A DNA stretch of 33,939 nucleotides from DATCJU01 sp036562635 (GCA_036562635.1 DATCJU010000142.1:1-33939); one strand, 5' to 3'. Counted from the stretch's first letter, positions 1 to 9,234 are shown. Numbers and translations: made by a program. Notes: generated from the letters alone by a model not told the origin.

Positions 1-890
1 ATGTCATTGGTGGCCAGCGCGACGTGCTGGACGCCCGGACCGCCGTAGTACTCGAGGAACTCGTCGATCTGCGACTTGCGTTTGCCGACGGCGGGCTCGT
101 TGAGCGGGAACTTCACCCGGTGGTTGCCGTTGGCCACCCCCTTGCTCATCAGGGCCGAGTACTCGGTGGCGATGTCGTCGCCGATGAACTCCGCCATGTT
201 CACGAAGCCCATCACGCGGTTGTAGAACTGGACCCAGTAGTCCATCTTGCCGAGCTCGACGTTGCCCACGCAGTGGTCGATGGCCTGGAACAGGCGCTTC
301 GGCGCACCGGCCGGCTTGGTGTAGGAGCCCTTCTGCGGCACGTAGCCGGGCAGGTACGGACCGTTGTAGCGGGAACGGTCGATCAGGGTGTGCCGGGTCT
401 CGCCGTAGGCCGCGATGGCGGCCAGGCGCACGGTGCCGTACTCGTCGGAGACGTCGTGCGGCTCCTCCAGGACGGTGGCGCCCTGGGCGCGGGCGTGCTC
501 GATGCACTTGTCGACGTCGCGGACCTCCAGCGCCAGGTCGACGACGCCGTCACCGTGCCGGCGGTGGTGGTCCAGCAGCGGGCTCTTCGGGTCCACGCCG
601 CCCTTGATCACGAACCGGGCCGAGCCGGACTTGAGCACGTAGGCCTTGTGGTCGCGGTTGCCGTTCTCCGGGCCGGAGTAGGCAATCTGCTCCATACCGA
701 AGGCCCACTGGTAGAACAGGGCCGTCTGGGTGGCGTTGCCGACGACGAACACCACCGCGTCCATCGCCTTGACCGGGAACGGGTCCTTCGACTCGTCGTA
801 GTCGACCAGACCGACCAGCTGCTTGAGCTGCTCGAAACTGACGTCGTCGATGCCAGCCTCGGTGTCGGTGCGGTTCACGGTCTCAGTCAT
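1..890 (-). CDS. hppD: 4-hydroxyphenylpyruvate dioxygenase (C-terminus outside window)
   Basis: Converts 4-hydroxyphenylpyruvate to homogentisate in tyrosine catabolism; cytosolic Fe(II) enzyme. The gene runs off the left edge after 296 codons, ending in the conserved GVQHVALATND stretch. Two vicinal-oxygen-chelate domains are visible: an N-terminal half (about 40-170) and the start of the catalytic half (from about 200). His206 (AIDHCVGN) and His289 (VQHVALA) fit two of the three iron ligands; the third, a Glu, would lie in the missing C-terminus. The ATG at 890 is preceded by a GGGAGGG ribosome site about 6 nt away. It is divergent from an Lrp/AsnC regulator across 180 bp, an arrangement that suggests local control by that regulator (inference). 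Confidence 0.95.
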   Translation of the reverse strand, partial: MTETVNRTDTEAGIDDVSFEQLKQLVGLVDYDESKDPFPVKAMDAVVFVVGNATQTALFYQWAFGMEQIAYSGPENGNRDHKAYVLKSGSARFVIKGGVDPKSPLLDHHRRHGDGVVDLALEVRDVDKCIEHARAQGATVLEEPHDVSDEYGTVRLAAIAAYGETRHTLIDRSRYNGPYLPGYVPQKGSYTKPAGAPKRLFQAIDHCVGNVELGKMDYWVQFYNRVMGFVNMAEFIGDDIATEYSALMSKGVANGNHRVKFPLNEPAVGKRKSQIDEFLEYYGGPGVQHVALATND

Positions 891-1002
891 GGTGTGCCCT
901 CCCACCAAGGTTTCGCGGCCGTCGTGCTGTTGCAGTTGGCCGTGTCGGTTCCTCCGCAGCATGTGGTGACAGGGCAGTCTGGGCAAGAGCTGCTTGTTTT
1001 TC

Positions 1003-1059
1003 TGGTCAGAATGTCCAGTGAGACAGCGTTACGTCCGGACAAGTTGGTCAGACTGACCA
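1003..1059. promoter_or_regulatory. Candidate Lrp/AsnC operator between hppD and the regulator
   Basis: A perfect 15-bp palindrome, TGGTCAG-A-CTGACCA, lies at 1045-1059 and ends next to the AGGAGG ribosome site (1059-1064) of the regulator gene. One more half-site, TGGTCAGA, occurs at 1003-1010. The two half-sites start 42 bp apart, about four helical turns, which fits cooperative binding by an octameric Lrp-type protein. Binding here could repress the regulator and affect hppD. The repeat is seen directly; the function is inferred. Confidence 0.5.
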
Positions 1060-1070
1060 GGAGGTGTGGC

Positions 1071-1619
1071 GTGGGACTCAGTGGTGCGACCGACAGGGGT
1101 GACGGTGGTGGGAACTCCTCGGGTGGATCGAGCCGGGGGGAGGGACGGGGCACCGAGCCACTGGACGAGCTGGACGCCCGGCTGTTGCTGTTGCTGACCG
1201 ACGAACCGCGGTTGGGCATCCTGGAGTGCTCGCGCCGTCTCGGCGTGGCCAGGGGGACCGTGCAGGCCCGGATGGACCGGCTGGTGCGACGGGGGGTGCT
1301 GCGCGGCTTCCCACCCGAACTGGACCTGGCCGCCATGGGCTACGGGCTGACCGCCTTCGCCGTGCTGGAGATCGCGCAGGGGCGTCGGGCCGAGGTGGCG
1401 GAACGACTGGCGGCCATCGACGAGGTGTGCGAGGTGCACGCCACCACCGGGCAGGGCGACCTGTTGGTCCGCATGGTGGCCCGTTCGAACGCGGACCTGC
1501 AACGGGTGATCGACGAGGTGGTGGACGTGGAGGGGGTGGTCCGCACCTCCACCGCGATCGCGTTGTCCACGCCGATCCCGCCGCGGGTGCGGCCGCTGCT
1601 GGAGCGACTCACCACGTGA
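1071..1619 (+). CDS. Lrp/AsnC family transcriptional regulator
   Basis: A 182-residue DNA-binding regulator. A Gly/Ser-rich N-terminal segment (1-30) precedes a winged HTH (about 34-82, LDELDARLLLLLTDEP then GVARGTVQARMDRLVRRGV) and a C-terminal RAM-type ligand/oligomerisation domain (about 95-175, with the GQGDLLVRMVA strand). The GTG start at 1071 is chosen because AGGAGG lies 6 nt upstream; the reading frame stays open far upstream only as antisense of hppD. Divergence from hppD suggests it senses an aromatic amino acid or keto acid and controls tyrosine degradation. The ligand is not deducible from sequence. Its own leader carries a perfect palindrome, so autoregulation is likely. Confidence 0.9.
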   Translation: MGLSGATDRGDGGGNSSGGSSRGEGRGTEPLDELDARLLLLLTDEPRLGILECSRRLGVARGTVQARMDRLVRRGVLRGFPPELDLAAMGYGLTAFAVLEIAQGRRAEVAERLAAIDEVCEVHATTGQGDLLVRMVARSNADLQRVIDEVVDVEGVVRTSTAIALSTPIPPRVRPLLERLTT

Positions 1620-1636
1620 TCGGGTCCGGACAGGAG

Positions 1637-1673
1637 AACGGCGCTCCCCTCGTCCTCCGCGGGGAGCGCCGTT
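1637..1673. terminator. Bidirectional hairpin terminator between Lrp gene and greA
   Basis: AACGGCGCTCCCC (1637-1649) pairs perfectly with GGGGAGCGCCGTT (1661-1673), giving a 13-bp stem with an 11-nt loop. It lies between two convergent genes, 17 nt after the regulator stop and 12 nt after the greA stop. There is no clear U-tract, as is common in high-GC actinobacteria. Confidence 0.75.
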
Positions 1674-1685
1674 CACCAGGCTGGT

Positions 1686-2171
1686 TCAGCCGCGGTAGGG
1701 CTCGGCCTTGAGCAGGGTGACCTTCATACGCGCGCCACTGGGGGTCTCGTACTCGCGGGTCTCCCCCTCCTTGGCGCCGAGCAGGGCCCGGCCCAGGGGG
1801 GAGTTCGGCGAGTAGACCTCCATGTCGCCGTACGCTCCTTCCTCGCGAGTGGCCAGGAGGAAGGTCTCGGTCTCGTCGTCATCGAAGCGAATCGTGACCA
1901 CGGTGCCGGGCTGGGCGACGCCGGACTCGGTGGGAGCCTCGCCCACCTTGGCCGTGCGCAGCAGCTCCTGGAGCTGGCGGATCCGGGCTTCCTGCCTGCC
2001 CTGCTCCTCCCGGGCCGCGTGGTAACCGCCGTTCTCCCGGAGGTCACCCTCCTCGCGGCGGGCGTTGATCTCCGCGGCGATGACCGGGCGGTTGGCGATC
2101 AGCTCGTCCAGCTCTGCCTTGAGCCGGTCGTAAGCCTCCTGGGTCAGCCAGGTCACCTGGGTCTCGCTCAC
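1686..2171 (-). CDS. greA: Transcription elongation factor GreA
   Basis: Cleaves backtracked transcripts by inserting its coiled coil into the RNA polymerase secondary channel. The 161-residue length matches mycobacterial GreA (164). The N-terminal coiled coil (about 1-78) carries the acidic tip REEGDLRENGGY with Asp43 and Glu46 placed to hold the catalytic Mg2+. The C-terminal FKBP-like domain (about 85-161) contains the family stretch VYSPNSPLGRALLGAKEGE. The GTG at 2171 (VSETQVTWLTQ) is preferred over an upstream start at 2204 because AAGGAG lies 8 nt before it and mycobacterial GreA begins at the same point. It lies downstream of the DUF4307 gene on the same strand but is separated from it by a terminator. 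Confidence 0.97.
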   Translation of the reverse strand: MSETQVTWLTQEAYDRLKAELDELIANRPVIAAEINARREEGDLRENGGYHAAREEQGRQEARIRQLQELLRTAKVGEAPTESGVAQPGTVVTIRFDDDETETFLLATREEGAYGDMEVYSPNSPLGRALLGAKEGETREYETPSGARMKVTLLKAEPYRG

Positions 2172-2241
2172 GGTCACCACTCCTTGTCTGTTCCAAGTCC
2201 GCAAGCACGGACAAGGGATCTCCCGGGCCGTGGCCCGGAAC

Positions 2242-2270
2242 GGAAAAACACGGCCTCGAGCGAGGCCGTG
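2242..2270 (-). terminator. Intrinsic terminator after the DUF4307 gene
   Basis: CACGGCCTCG (2249-2258) and CGAGGCCGTG (2261-2270) form a 10-bp stem with a 2-nt apex. On the minus strand the stem is followed directly by TTTTT (2242-2248), a classic rho-independent terminator. It separates the DUF4307 gene from greA. Confidence 0.85.
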
Positions 2271-2345
2271 CTGGGGCCGAGGGTAACACGTTTACAACGG
2301 GCTGTCGTCGAAAAAATCAAGGACAGTCCGCTCGCCCACTATGGT

Positions 2346-2792
2346 TCACCTGTCTGGCCGCAACTGGCTCGACAAGTATGCCGGAACCTGGTAGGAGCAG
2401 CCGAACACCTCCCCCGTCACCGGTCGTTTCGAGGTGCGCAGCACGGTGGTCACCACCACCGTGCGCTCCTGGCCCGGCGGCACCAGGACCTCCCGTCGCC
2501 CCGTCTCGTCGCCGTCCCGGGAACGGCTGCGCACGATGCACACCCCCGGACGTTCCGGCTGGTCCCGCGCCACCTCGAAGGAGATCCGCACCGAACTGTC
2601 GTCCAGCACGTCGAACGCCACCTGGCGTCCCTCGATCGGCGGGTTGCCCAGGTTGGTGAAACTGACCACGGCGAGGGCCGTGCAGGCCACGACGACCACG
2701 GCGAGGAGGGCGGCGTACACCCAGCGCGGCGCCGGACGTCGGGCACGGGAGCCGTAGCGGTCCGACGGGGGGACCGGAGGGGTACTGCTCAC
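2346..2792 (-). CDS. DUF4307 single-pass membrane protein
   Basis: A 148-residue protein of unknown function. A short polar N-terminus precedes one transmembrane helix (about 24-46, rich in Val, Ala and Leu) and an extracytoplasmic domain of about 100 residues with two cysteines (CIVRSR and GCSYQVP), which could pair outside the cell. The position between greA and mca matches M. tuberculosis Rv1081c. The GTG at 2792 is the only convenient start; GGGAGG lies about 12 nt upstream. A strong terminator follows. The family assignment rests on recall of sequence pattern and gene order. Confidence 0.8.
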   Translation of the reverse strand: MSSTPPVPPSDRYGSRARRPAPRWVYAALLAVVVVACTALAVVSFTNLGNPPIEGRQVAFDVLDDSSVRISFEVARDQPERPGVCIVRSRSRDGDETGRREVLVPPGQERTVVVTTVLRTSKRPVTGEVFGCSYQVPAYLSSQLRPDR

Positions 2793-2941
2793 GAGTGGCG
2801 AGGACCTCCCGGCGGAAGCGTCACCCCAGCAGGGAGAATGGGGAGACGTCTGTCGAGTCGAGTACCTGACGAGTATCTCCCGTGCCGCTCCGCTGCGTGC
2901 TCCGGGGCGACCGCACGGGAGAGGAGGGACACCGGTCGCCG

Positions 2942-3826
2942 ATGGCCGAGAAGCTGCGTCTGATGACGGTGCACGCCCACCCCGACGACGAGTCCAGCAA
3001 GGGTGCGGCCACCACTGCCCGCTATGTCGCCGAAGGCCACGAGGTGATGGTGGTCACCTGTACGGGAGGGGAGCGCGGCAGCATCCTCAACCCGAAGATG
3101 GAGAGTCCCGAGGTGGCGGCGAACCTGCCCGCCATCCGGCGTGAGGAGATGGCACGGGCGGCCGAGATCCTCGGGGTGCAGCACCGCTGGCTCGGCTTCG
3201 TCGACTCCGGTCTGCCGGAGGGCGACCCGTTGCCGCCGCTGCCCGAGGGGTGCTTCGCCCTGGTGCCGCTGGAGGTGTCGACCGAGGCGCTGGTCCGCGT
3301 GGTGCGCGAGTTCCGCCCGCACGTGATGGTCACCTACGACGAGAACGGCGGTTATCCGCACCCGGACCACATCCGCTGCCACGAGGTGTCCGTGGCCGCG
3401 TTCGAGGCCGCCGGTGACCCGGAGCGTTTCCCGGACGCGGGGGAGCCGTGGCAGCCGCTCAAGCTGTACTACTCGCACGGCTTCTCCCGGGCCAAGATCA
3501 CCGCCTTCCACGAGGCACTGCTGGCGCGTAACCTGGAGTCGCCCTACGAGGAGTGGCTGAAGCGCTGGGACTCGGACCGGCCCGACGTCATCGACCGGGT
3601 GACCACCCGCGTGGAGTGCGCGGACTACTTCGACGTCCGGGACAGGGCGCTCCTGGCGCACAAGACCCAGATCGACCCGGACAGCCGTTGGTTCGCCGTG
3701 CCCCGGGACCTGGAGCGCGAGGTCTGGCCCACCGAGGACTACGAGCTGGCGCGCACCCTCGTGGACACGACGTTGCCGGAGGACGACCTGTTCGCCGGCG
3801 TACGGGAGAAGGTGTACAGCGCATGA
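2942..3826 (+). CDS. mca: Mycothiol S-conjugate amidase
   Basis: Zn2+-dependent amidase that cleaves mycothiol-toxin conjugates, releasing a mercapturic acid for export and GlcN-Ins for mycothiol resynthesis. The 294-residue protein has the LmbE/MshB-type fold. HAHPDDESSKG (11-21) supplies His13 and Asp16 as zinc ligands, Asp15 is the likely catalytic base, and HPDHIRCHE (140-148) supplies His143. FALVPLE, GFVDSGLPEGDPLPPLP and RPHVMVTYDENGGYPHPDH are close to the mycobacterial Mca sequence, which favours Mca over MshB. ATG 2942 matches the mycobacterial N-terminus; an in-frame GTG at 2882 would add 20 unconserved residues. The stop overlaps the next start as ATGA, so the two genes are translationally coupled. 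Confidence 0.95.
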   Translation: MAEKLRLMTVHAHPDDESSKGAATTARYVAEGHEVMVVTCTGGERGSILNPKMESPEVAANLPAIRREEMARAAEILGVQHRWLGFVDSGLPEGDPLPPLPEGCFALVPLEVSTEALVRVVREFRPHVMVTYDENGGYPHPDHIRCHEVSVAAFEAAGDPERFPDAGEPWQPLKLYYSHGFSRAKITAFHEALLARNLESPYEEWLKRWDSDRPDVIDRVTTRVECADYFDVRDRALLAHKTQIDPDSRWFAVPRDLEREVWPTEDYELARTLVDTTLPEDDLFAGVREKVYSA

Positions 3827-4095
3827 ACGGCTACCTGCTCGGACCCGCGGTCGACCCCGGGCAGACCGTGGCACTGGTGATCGTCCAGGCCCAGAACCCA
3901 GGGGAGCCGGGCGGCCGCGGCGAGGACTTCGGCAAGTCCTCGCCGATGGGTCTGCTGCTGCTGGTGCTGTTCTTCGTCGCGGTGGGCTTCCTGGTCCGCT
4001 CGATGAACAAGCACCTGCGGCGGGTGCCGGCGAGTTTCGACACCCCGGCCGAGAAGGCCCGTCCGGGGGAGGACCCCGAGGAGAAGGGGAAGTAA
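3823..4095 (+). CDS. Small single-pass membrane protein coupled to mca (Rv1083-like)
   Basis: A 90-residue protein with a 40-residue N-terminal segment, one very hydrophobic helix (about 42-60, MGLLLLVLFFVAVGFLV) and a charged cytoplasmic tail (KHLRRVPASFDTP then Glu/Lys-rich). It starts inside the mca stop (ATGA at 3823-3826), implying translational coupling. The same small membrane gene follows mca in mycobacteria (Rv1083). Function is unknown; a link to Mca or to conjugate export is possible but only contextual. Confidence 0.85.
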   Translation: MNGYLLGPAVDPGQTVALVIVQAQNPGEPGGRGEDFGKSSPMGLLLLVLFFVAVGFLVRSMNKHLRRVPASFDTPAEKARPGEDPEEKGK

Positions 4096-4107
4096 CCGGG
4101 GCCACGC

Positions 4108-4141
4108 CCGGTCCGCCTGCGCTCAGGGCGCGGCGGACCGG
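4108..4141. terminator. Hairpin between convergent genes
   Basis: CCGGTCCGCC (4108-4117) pairs with GGCGGACCGG (4132-4141), a 10-bp stem with a 14-nt loop. It sits just after the small membrane gene and overlaps the last codons of the convergent kinase-phosphatase gene. No T-tract. Confidence 0.6.
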
Positions 4142-5427
4142 AACCGGGGATGTTCGTGCCACACGGCGTGTGCCGGGACCGAGACCATCTCCCGTTCGGG
4201 ATAGCGCAGTGCGGTGAGCCGACCGCCGAACACACATCCGGTGTCCAGACACAGCGTTCGGTTCACCCACTGCGGCTCGGGCGTGGGGGTGTGCCCGTAG
4301 AGGACCGTGGCCTGTCCCCGGTAGTCGTTCTCCCAGTGCAGGCGGACCGGGAACCCGTACTCGTCCACCTCACCGGTCGTCGCCCCGTACAGGGCGAAGC
4401 TGCGCACCCGGCGGGAGTCCCGGCCGTGCAGGTCCTCGGGCAGGCCGGCGTGCGCCACCACCAGGCGGCCCCGGTCGAGCACGTAGTGCGACACCAGGCC
4501 GGAGCAGAAGCGTTCCACCCGGGCCCGGAACTCCGGCGGCTCCTGTGCGAGCTGCTCCAGGGAGGCGGCCAGGCCGTGGGCCCGTTTCACGTTCCGCCCA
4601 CGCAGCGCCCGGGCCAGCCGGTCGTCGTGGTTGCCGCACACCGCCAGCGCGGTGCCGGCCTCCACCATGCCCATCACCAGTCGCAGCACCCCGGGGGTGT
4701 CGGGTCCGCGGTCCACCAGGTCGCCCACGAACACCGCGGTGCGCCCCTGCGGGTGCCGGGCGCAGACCGGGCGGCCGTCCGGGTCCGGTTCCACCTGCCA
4801 GCCCAGCAGCTGCAGCAGCTCCACCAGCTCGGCGCGGCAGCCGTGCACGTCCCCGATCACGTCGAACGGCCCGGTGTCCCACCGGCGATCGACGGGCAGC
4901 GGTTCCGGGCGGACCACCGCGGCGTCGATCTCCTCGGGGGTGCGGAGCACGTACACCTGCCGGAAGCCCTCCCGTTCCAGGCCGGCCAGGCCGGCGTGCA
5001 GGTGGGCCCGCTGCTGGCGGACCACCTGCACCGCGTCGTCGCCGAACCTGCGGTCGGTCCGTTCGTGGGCGCGGCGCACCAGCAGCTCCTCGGGCAGGTC
5101 GAGCACGACGGCGACCGCGGGCAGGTTGTGCGTCTTGGCCAGCCGCAGCAGCGGCTCGCGTGCCCGGCGCAGCACGTTGGTCGCATCCACCACGGTCAGC
5201 CGGGCCCGGGCCAGCCTGCGGTCCGCGATCAGGTGCAGCACCTCGAAGGCGTCGGCGGTGGCCGCCTGGTTGTTCTCGTCGTCGGAGACCGCCGCCCGGA
5301 GCTGATCGCTGGAGAGCACCTGGGACGGCCGGAAGTGGGTGCGGGCGAAGGTGGTCTTGCCGGAGCCGGTGGCCCCGACCAGCACGATCAGCGAACGATC
5401 CGGTACACGCAGCTCGATCTCCGGCAC
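4123..5427 (-). CDS. Pnkp-like polynucleotide 5'-kinase/2',3'-phosphatase lacking the ligase domain
   Basis: 434 residues with two domains. Residues 1-170 form a P-loop kinase: GATGSGKTTF (18-27), SSDQLR (39-44) with a candidate general-base Asp41, and an Arg-rich lid (RTDRRFGDDAV). Residues 185-434 form a calcineurin-type phosphatase: GDVHGC (192-197), GDLVDRGPDT (235-244), GNHD (265-268), VAHAG and YGHTPTPEP, together giving the binuclear metal site. This is the order of bacterial Pnkp, which repairs RNA ends together with Hen1, but the ~400-residue C-terminal ligase domain is absent and no hen1 is adjacent. The frame is closed by a stop just upstream, so GTG 5427 is the first possible start; a GGAGG lies about 15 nt away. 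A metallophosphatase with an ATP-binding domain acting on small substrates is an alternative. Confidence 0.88.
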   Translation of the reverse strand: MPEIELRVPDRSLIVLVGATGSGKTTFARTHFRPSQVLSSDQLRAAVSDDENNQAATADAFEVLHLIADRRLARARLTVVDATNVLRRAREPLLRLAKTHNLPAVAVVLDLPEELLVRRAHERTDRRFGDDAVQVVRQQRAHLHAGLAGLEREGFRQVYVLRTPEEIDAAVVRPEPLPVDRRWDTGPFDVIGDVHGCRAELVELLQLLGWQVEPDPDGRPVCARHPQGRTAVFVGDLVDRGPDTPGVLRLVMGMVEAGTALAVCGNHDDRLARALRGRNVKRAHGLAASLEQLAQEPPEFRARVERFCSGLVSHYVLDRGRLVVAHAGLPEDLHGRDSRRVRSFALYGATTGEVDEYGFPVRLHWENDYRGQATVLYGHTPTPEPQWVNRTLCLDTGCVFGGRLTALRYPEREMVSVPAHAVWHEHPRFRSAAP

Positions 5428-5527
5428 GGCACGTCAGTCTGACCCCTCCGCGGTCGTGGTGCACCGCCGGGGCGCCGGATCACTCGAGGCGGATGCACGA
5501 GGTGTCCGCTGCTGGAAGGCTGGGGGC

Positions 5528-7543
<2,016 letters not shown>

Positions 7544-7564
7544 CGCCGGGTCTCGTTTCCGTGT

Positions 7565-7595
7565 CGGGCCGGATGGTTTCGTGCCGTCCGGCCCG
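7565..7595 (+). terminator. Hairpin terminator after the DUF255 gene
   Basis: CGGGCCGGA (7565-7573) and TCCGGCCCG (7587-7595) form a 9-bp perfect stem with a 13-nt loop, 21 nt after the stop codon. A second CGGGCCGG copy at 7605-7612 could pair alternatively. Confidence 0.6.
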
Positions 7596-7684
7596 TGTTC
7601 CTGTCGGGCCGGCACGTTCTCCGAGCCGTACGACCGCCCCGGTGCTCACCGGTGGCGAGCAACCTCGCTCCATCTCTGTAGCGG

Positions 7685-7715
7685 TGTAATTATGTAATCA
7701 GTACTGCGGAGGAGG
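7685..7715 (+). promoter_or_regulatory. AT-rich repeat and ribosome site before the RHH-like gene
   Basis: A small AT-rich island in GC-rich surroundings contains a direct repeat, TGTAAT at 7685-7690 and again at 7693-7698, 8 bp apart. It lies 23-36 bp before the ATG at 7721. A GGAGGAGG ribosome site follows at 7708-7715. The repeat could be a -10 region and/or an operator for the encoded RHH-like protein. Confidence 0.45.
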
Positions 7716-7720
7716 CGGAG

Positions 7721-8353
7721 ATGGACGAGGAGTTCTTCGGTTCCCGGCGGACCTTCCCCCACCGTGGCTGGGGGCGACGGGGCCGCGGCGGGGGCCAGGG
7801 TTTCGGTGGACCGGGCAGGCGGCAGCCCGACCTGCCTCCGGCGGAGGACGCGGCGGCGTGGTTCGCCGGTCGGCTGCCGGACGACTGGTTCGTCGGGGCT
7901 CCCGAGGTGACGGTGGACCGCGAGGAGATCGTGGTGGTCGGCGAGCTGCCCCCGCTGGAGGAGGAGTTCGGCGACGACGAGGCGGGTCGAGCCCGACGCG
8001 CGGCGGCGGAGGCGGGCCGGATCGCCCGGTTCCGGGAGCAGACCCGTGAGGAGCGGATCGAGATCGCCCAGGAGGCGGAGTACCGCTACGGGCGGAAGGT
8101 GGCCTGGGGTGCTCGGCTGGGCGAGACCCGCCAGTTGTTCACCACGTTGTCGGTGCCGGTGATGACCAGGCTGCGCCAGCCGGAGCGCATGGTGTTGGAC
8201 ACCCTGGTCGACGCCGGTGTGGCCCGTTCCCGGTCCGAGGCGCTCGCCTGGACCGTGCGTCTGGTGGGGCAGCACGCCGAGGAGTGGCTGACCGAGTTGC
8301 GGGAGGCCATGGCCAAGGTGGACGAGCTCCGGGCCAAGGGGCCCGGTCTGTGA
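7721..8353 (+). CDS. Conserved protein with RGG-like N-terminus and ribbon-helix-helix-like C-terminus (function unknown)
   Basis: A 210-residue protein I cannot assign to a named family. The N-terminus is Arg/Gly-rich (about 14-34, HRGWGRRGRGGGQGFGGP). A middle segment (about 45-85) reads as a small alpha/beta domain (WFAGRLPDDWF, VTVDREEIVVVGELP), followed by a charged helix (about 88-125, probable coiled coil). The C-terminus (about 142-190) looks like a ribbon-helix-helix unit: strand LSVPVMTRLRQ, helix PERMVLDTLVDAGV, then SRSEALAWTVRLV. This suggests nucleic-acid binding and possible autoregulation through the repeat just upstream (inference). The start is clear: GGAGGAGG precedes ATG 7721. 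It is flanked by terminator-like or convergent boundaries, so it is probably monocistronic. Confidence 0.8.
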   Translation: MDEEFFGSRRTFPHRGWGRRGRGGGQGFGGPGRRQPDLPPAEDAAAWFAGRLPDDWFVGAPEVTVDREEIVVVGELPPLEEEFGDDEAGRARRAAAEAGRIARFREQTREERIEIAQEAEYRYGRKVAWGARLGETRQLFTTLSVPVMTRLRQPERMVLDTLVDAGVARSRSEALAWTVRLVGQHAEEWLTELREAMAKVDELRAKGPGL

Positions 8354-8426
8354 CGGATCGAACGGGGTCGGGTGCCCACGCCCGGGGACACCCGGCCCAC
8401 CGGGTCAGGCGGCGGAGCTGTCCGGA

Positions 8427-9122
8427 TCAGCGGTAGAGCACGAGCCAGACGGCGACGTGGTGGCACAGCGCGGCGAGCACGGTGGCCGTGTGGAAGAACT
8501 CGTGGAACCCGAACACCCGGGGCCAGGGGTTGGGCCACCGGAGCGCGTAGAACACCCCGCCGAGCGTGTACAGGATTCCGCCGGCCAGCAGCAGCCCGAG
8601 GACGACCGGGCCGGCGTTGTGCAGGAGCTCGGGAAGGACGAACACCGCGACCCAGCCCAGGGCCACGTAGATGGGCACGCCGAGCCAGCGGGGCGCGCTC
8701 GGCCAGGCCATCTTGAGTGTCACTCCGGCCAGCGCACCACCCCAGACCACGGCCAGCACCCTCGTGCCGGTCTCCGGTTCCATCGCCAGCAGGGCGAACG
8801 GGGTGTACGTGCCGGCGATGAACAGGAAGATCATCGAGTGGTCCAGCCGCCGCATCCAGGTGTAGGCGGCCATGTTGGCCCAGTTCCGCCGGTGGTAGAG
8901 GGCGCTCACGCCGAACAGGGCGCACACCGTCACCGAGTAGACCGCGGTTGCGGCGGCGACCCTGCCGGACGCGGTGATCCAGGACAGGGAGATCAGGACG
9001 GCGCCGGCCACGACGGCCACCGGGAACGACCAGAAGTGAATCCATCCACGCAGGCGCGGCTTCGGGGGGAGCCCGGGGAGGGGGGAAGCCGGCTGCCCTG
9101 CGGAAGGAGCGGACACGATCAC
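8427..9122 (-). CDS. trhA: Haemolysin III / TrhA (PAQR) family membrane protein
   Basis: 231 residues with about seven transmembrane helices. The PAQR-type signatures are present: SALYHRRNW (73-81), RRLDHSMIFLFIAGTYTPF (91-109) and the C-terminal HEFFHTATVLAALCHH, supplying the Asp/His residues expected to hold a metal within the membrane. Despite the name, members are thought to be membrane-homeostasis proteins rather than toxins. The same gene lies beside the Z-FPP synthase in M. tuberculosis (Rv1085c). GTG 9122 and GTG 9116 are both possible starts; there is no ribosome site, but a TAACCT -10 lies 7 nt before 9122, which favours a leaderless message from 9122. Confidence 0.93.
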   Translation of the reverse strand: MIVSAPSAGQPASPLPGLPPKPRLRGWIHFWSFPVAVVAGAVLISLSWITASGRVAAATAVYSVTVCALFGVSALYHRRNWANMAAYTWMRRLDHSMIFLFIAGTYTPFALLAMEPETGTRVLAVVWGGALAGVTLKMAWPSAPRWLGVPIYVALGWVAVFVLPELLHNAGPVVLGLLLAGGILYTLGGVFYALRWPNPWPRVFGFHEFFHTATVLAALCHHVAVWLVLYR

Positions 9123-9129
9123 GACGTCG

Positions 9130-9145
9130 AGGTTACGGTCCCGTA
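9130..9145 (-). promoter_or_regulatory. Promoter -10 overlapping a palindromic operator before trhA
   Basis: On the minus strand TAACCT (9135-9130) sits 7 nt before the GTG at 9122, fitting a -10 for a leaderless transcript. Overlapping it is the dyad TACGG-TC-CCGTA (9134-9145), a TetR-type operator pattern. A repressor bound here would block the promoter. No -35 hexamer is clear. Confidence 0.45.
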
Positions 9146-9234
9146 GGTTGTGATCGCCCGACGTGTGGGGGTGATCGCAGGTGTTTTCCCTCGAGCGGAG
9201 GAGGCCGGGGCAGGCGTGGCACGGCGCCGGGCGG

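Noticed and set aside
4150..5442. 430-codon plus-strand ORF opposite the Pnkp-like gene
   Set aside because: Antisense shadow; the minus strand encodes intact P-loop and calcineurin motifs.
8354..8426. Terminator between the RHH-like gene and trhA
   Set aside because: Only short, imperfect GGGTG/CACCC pairings are present; not strong enough to call.
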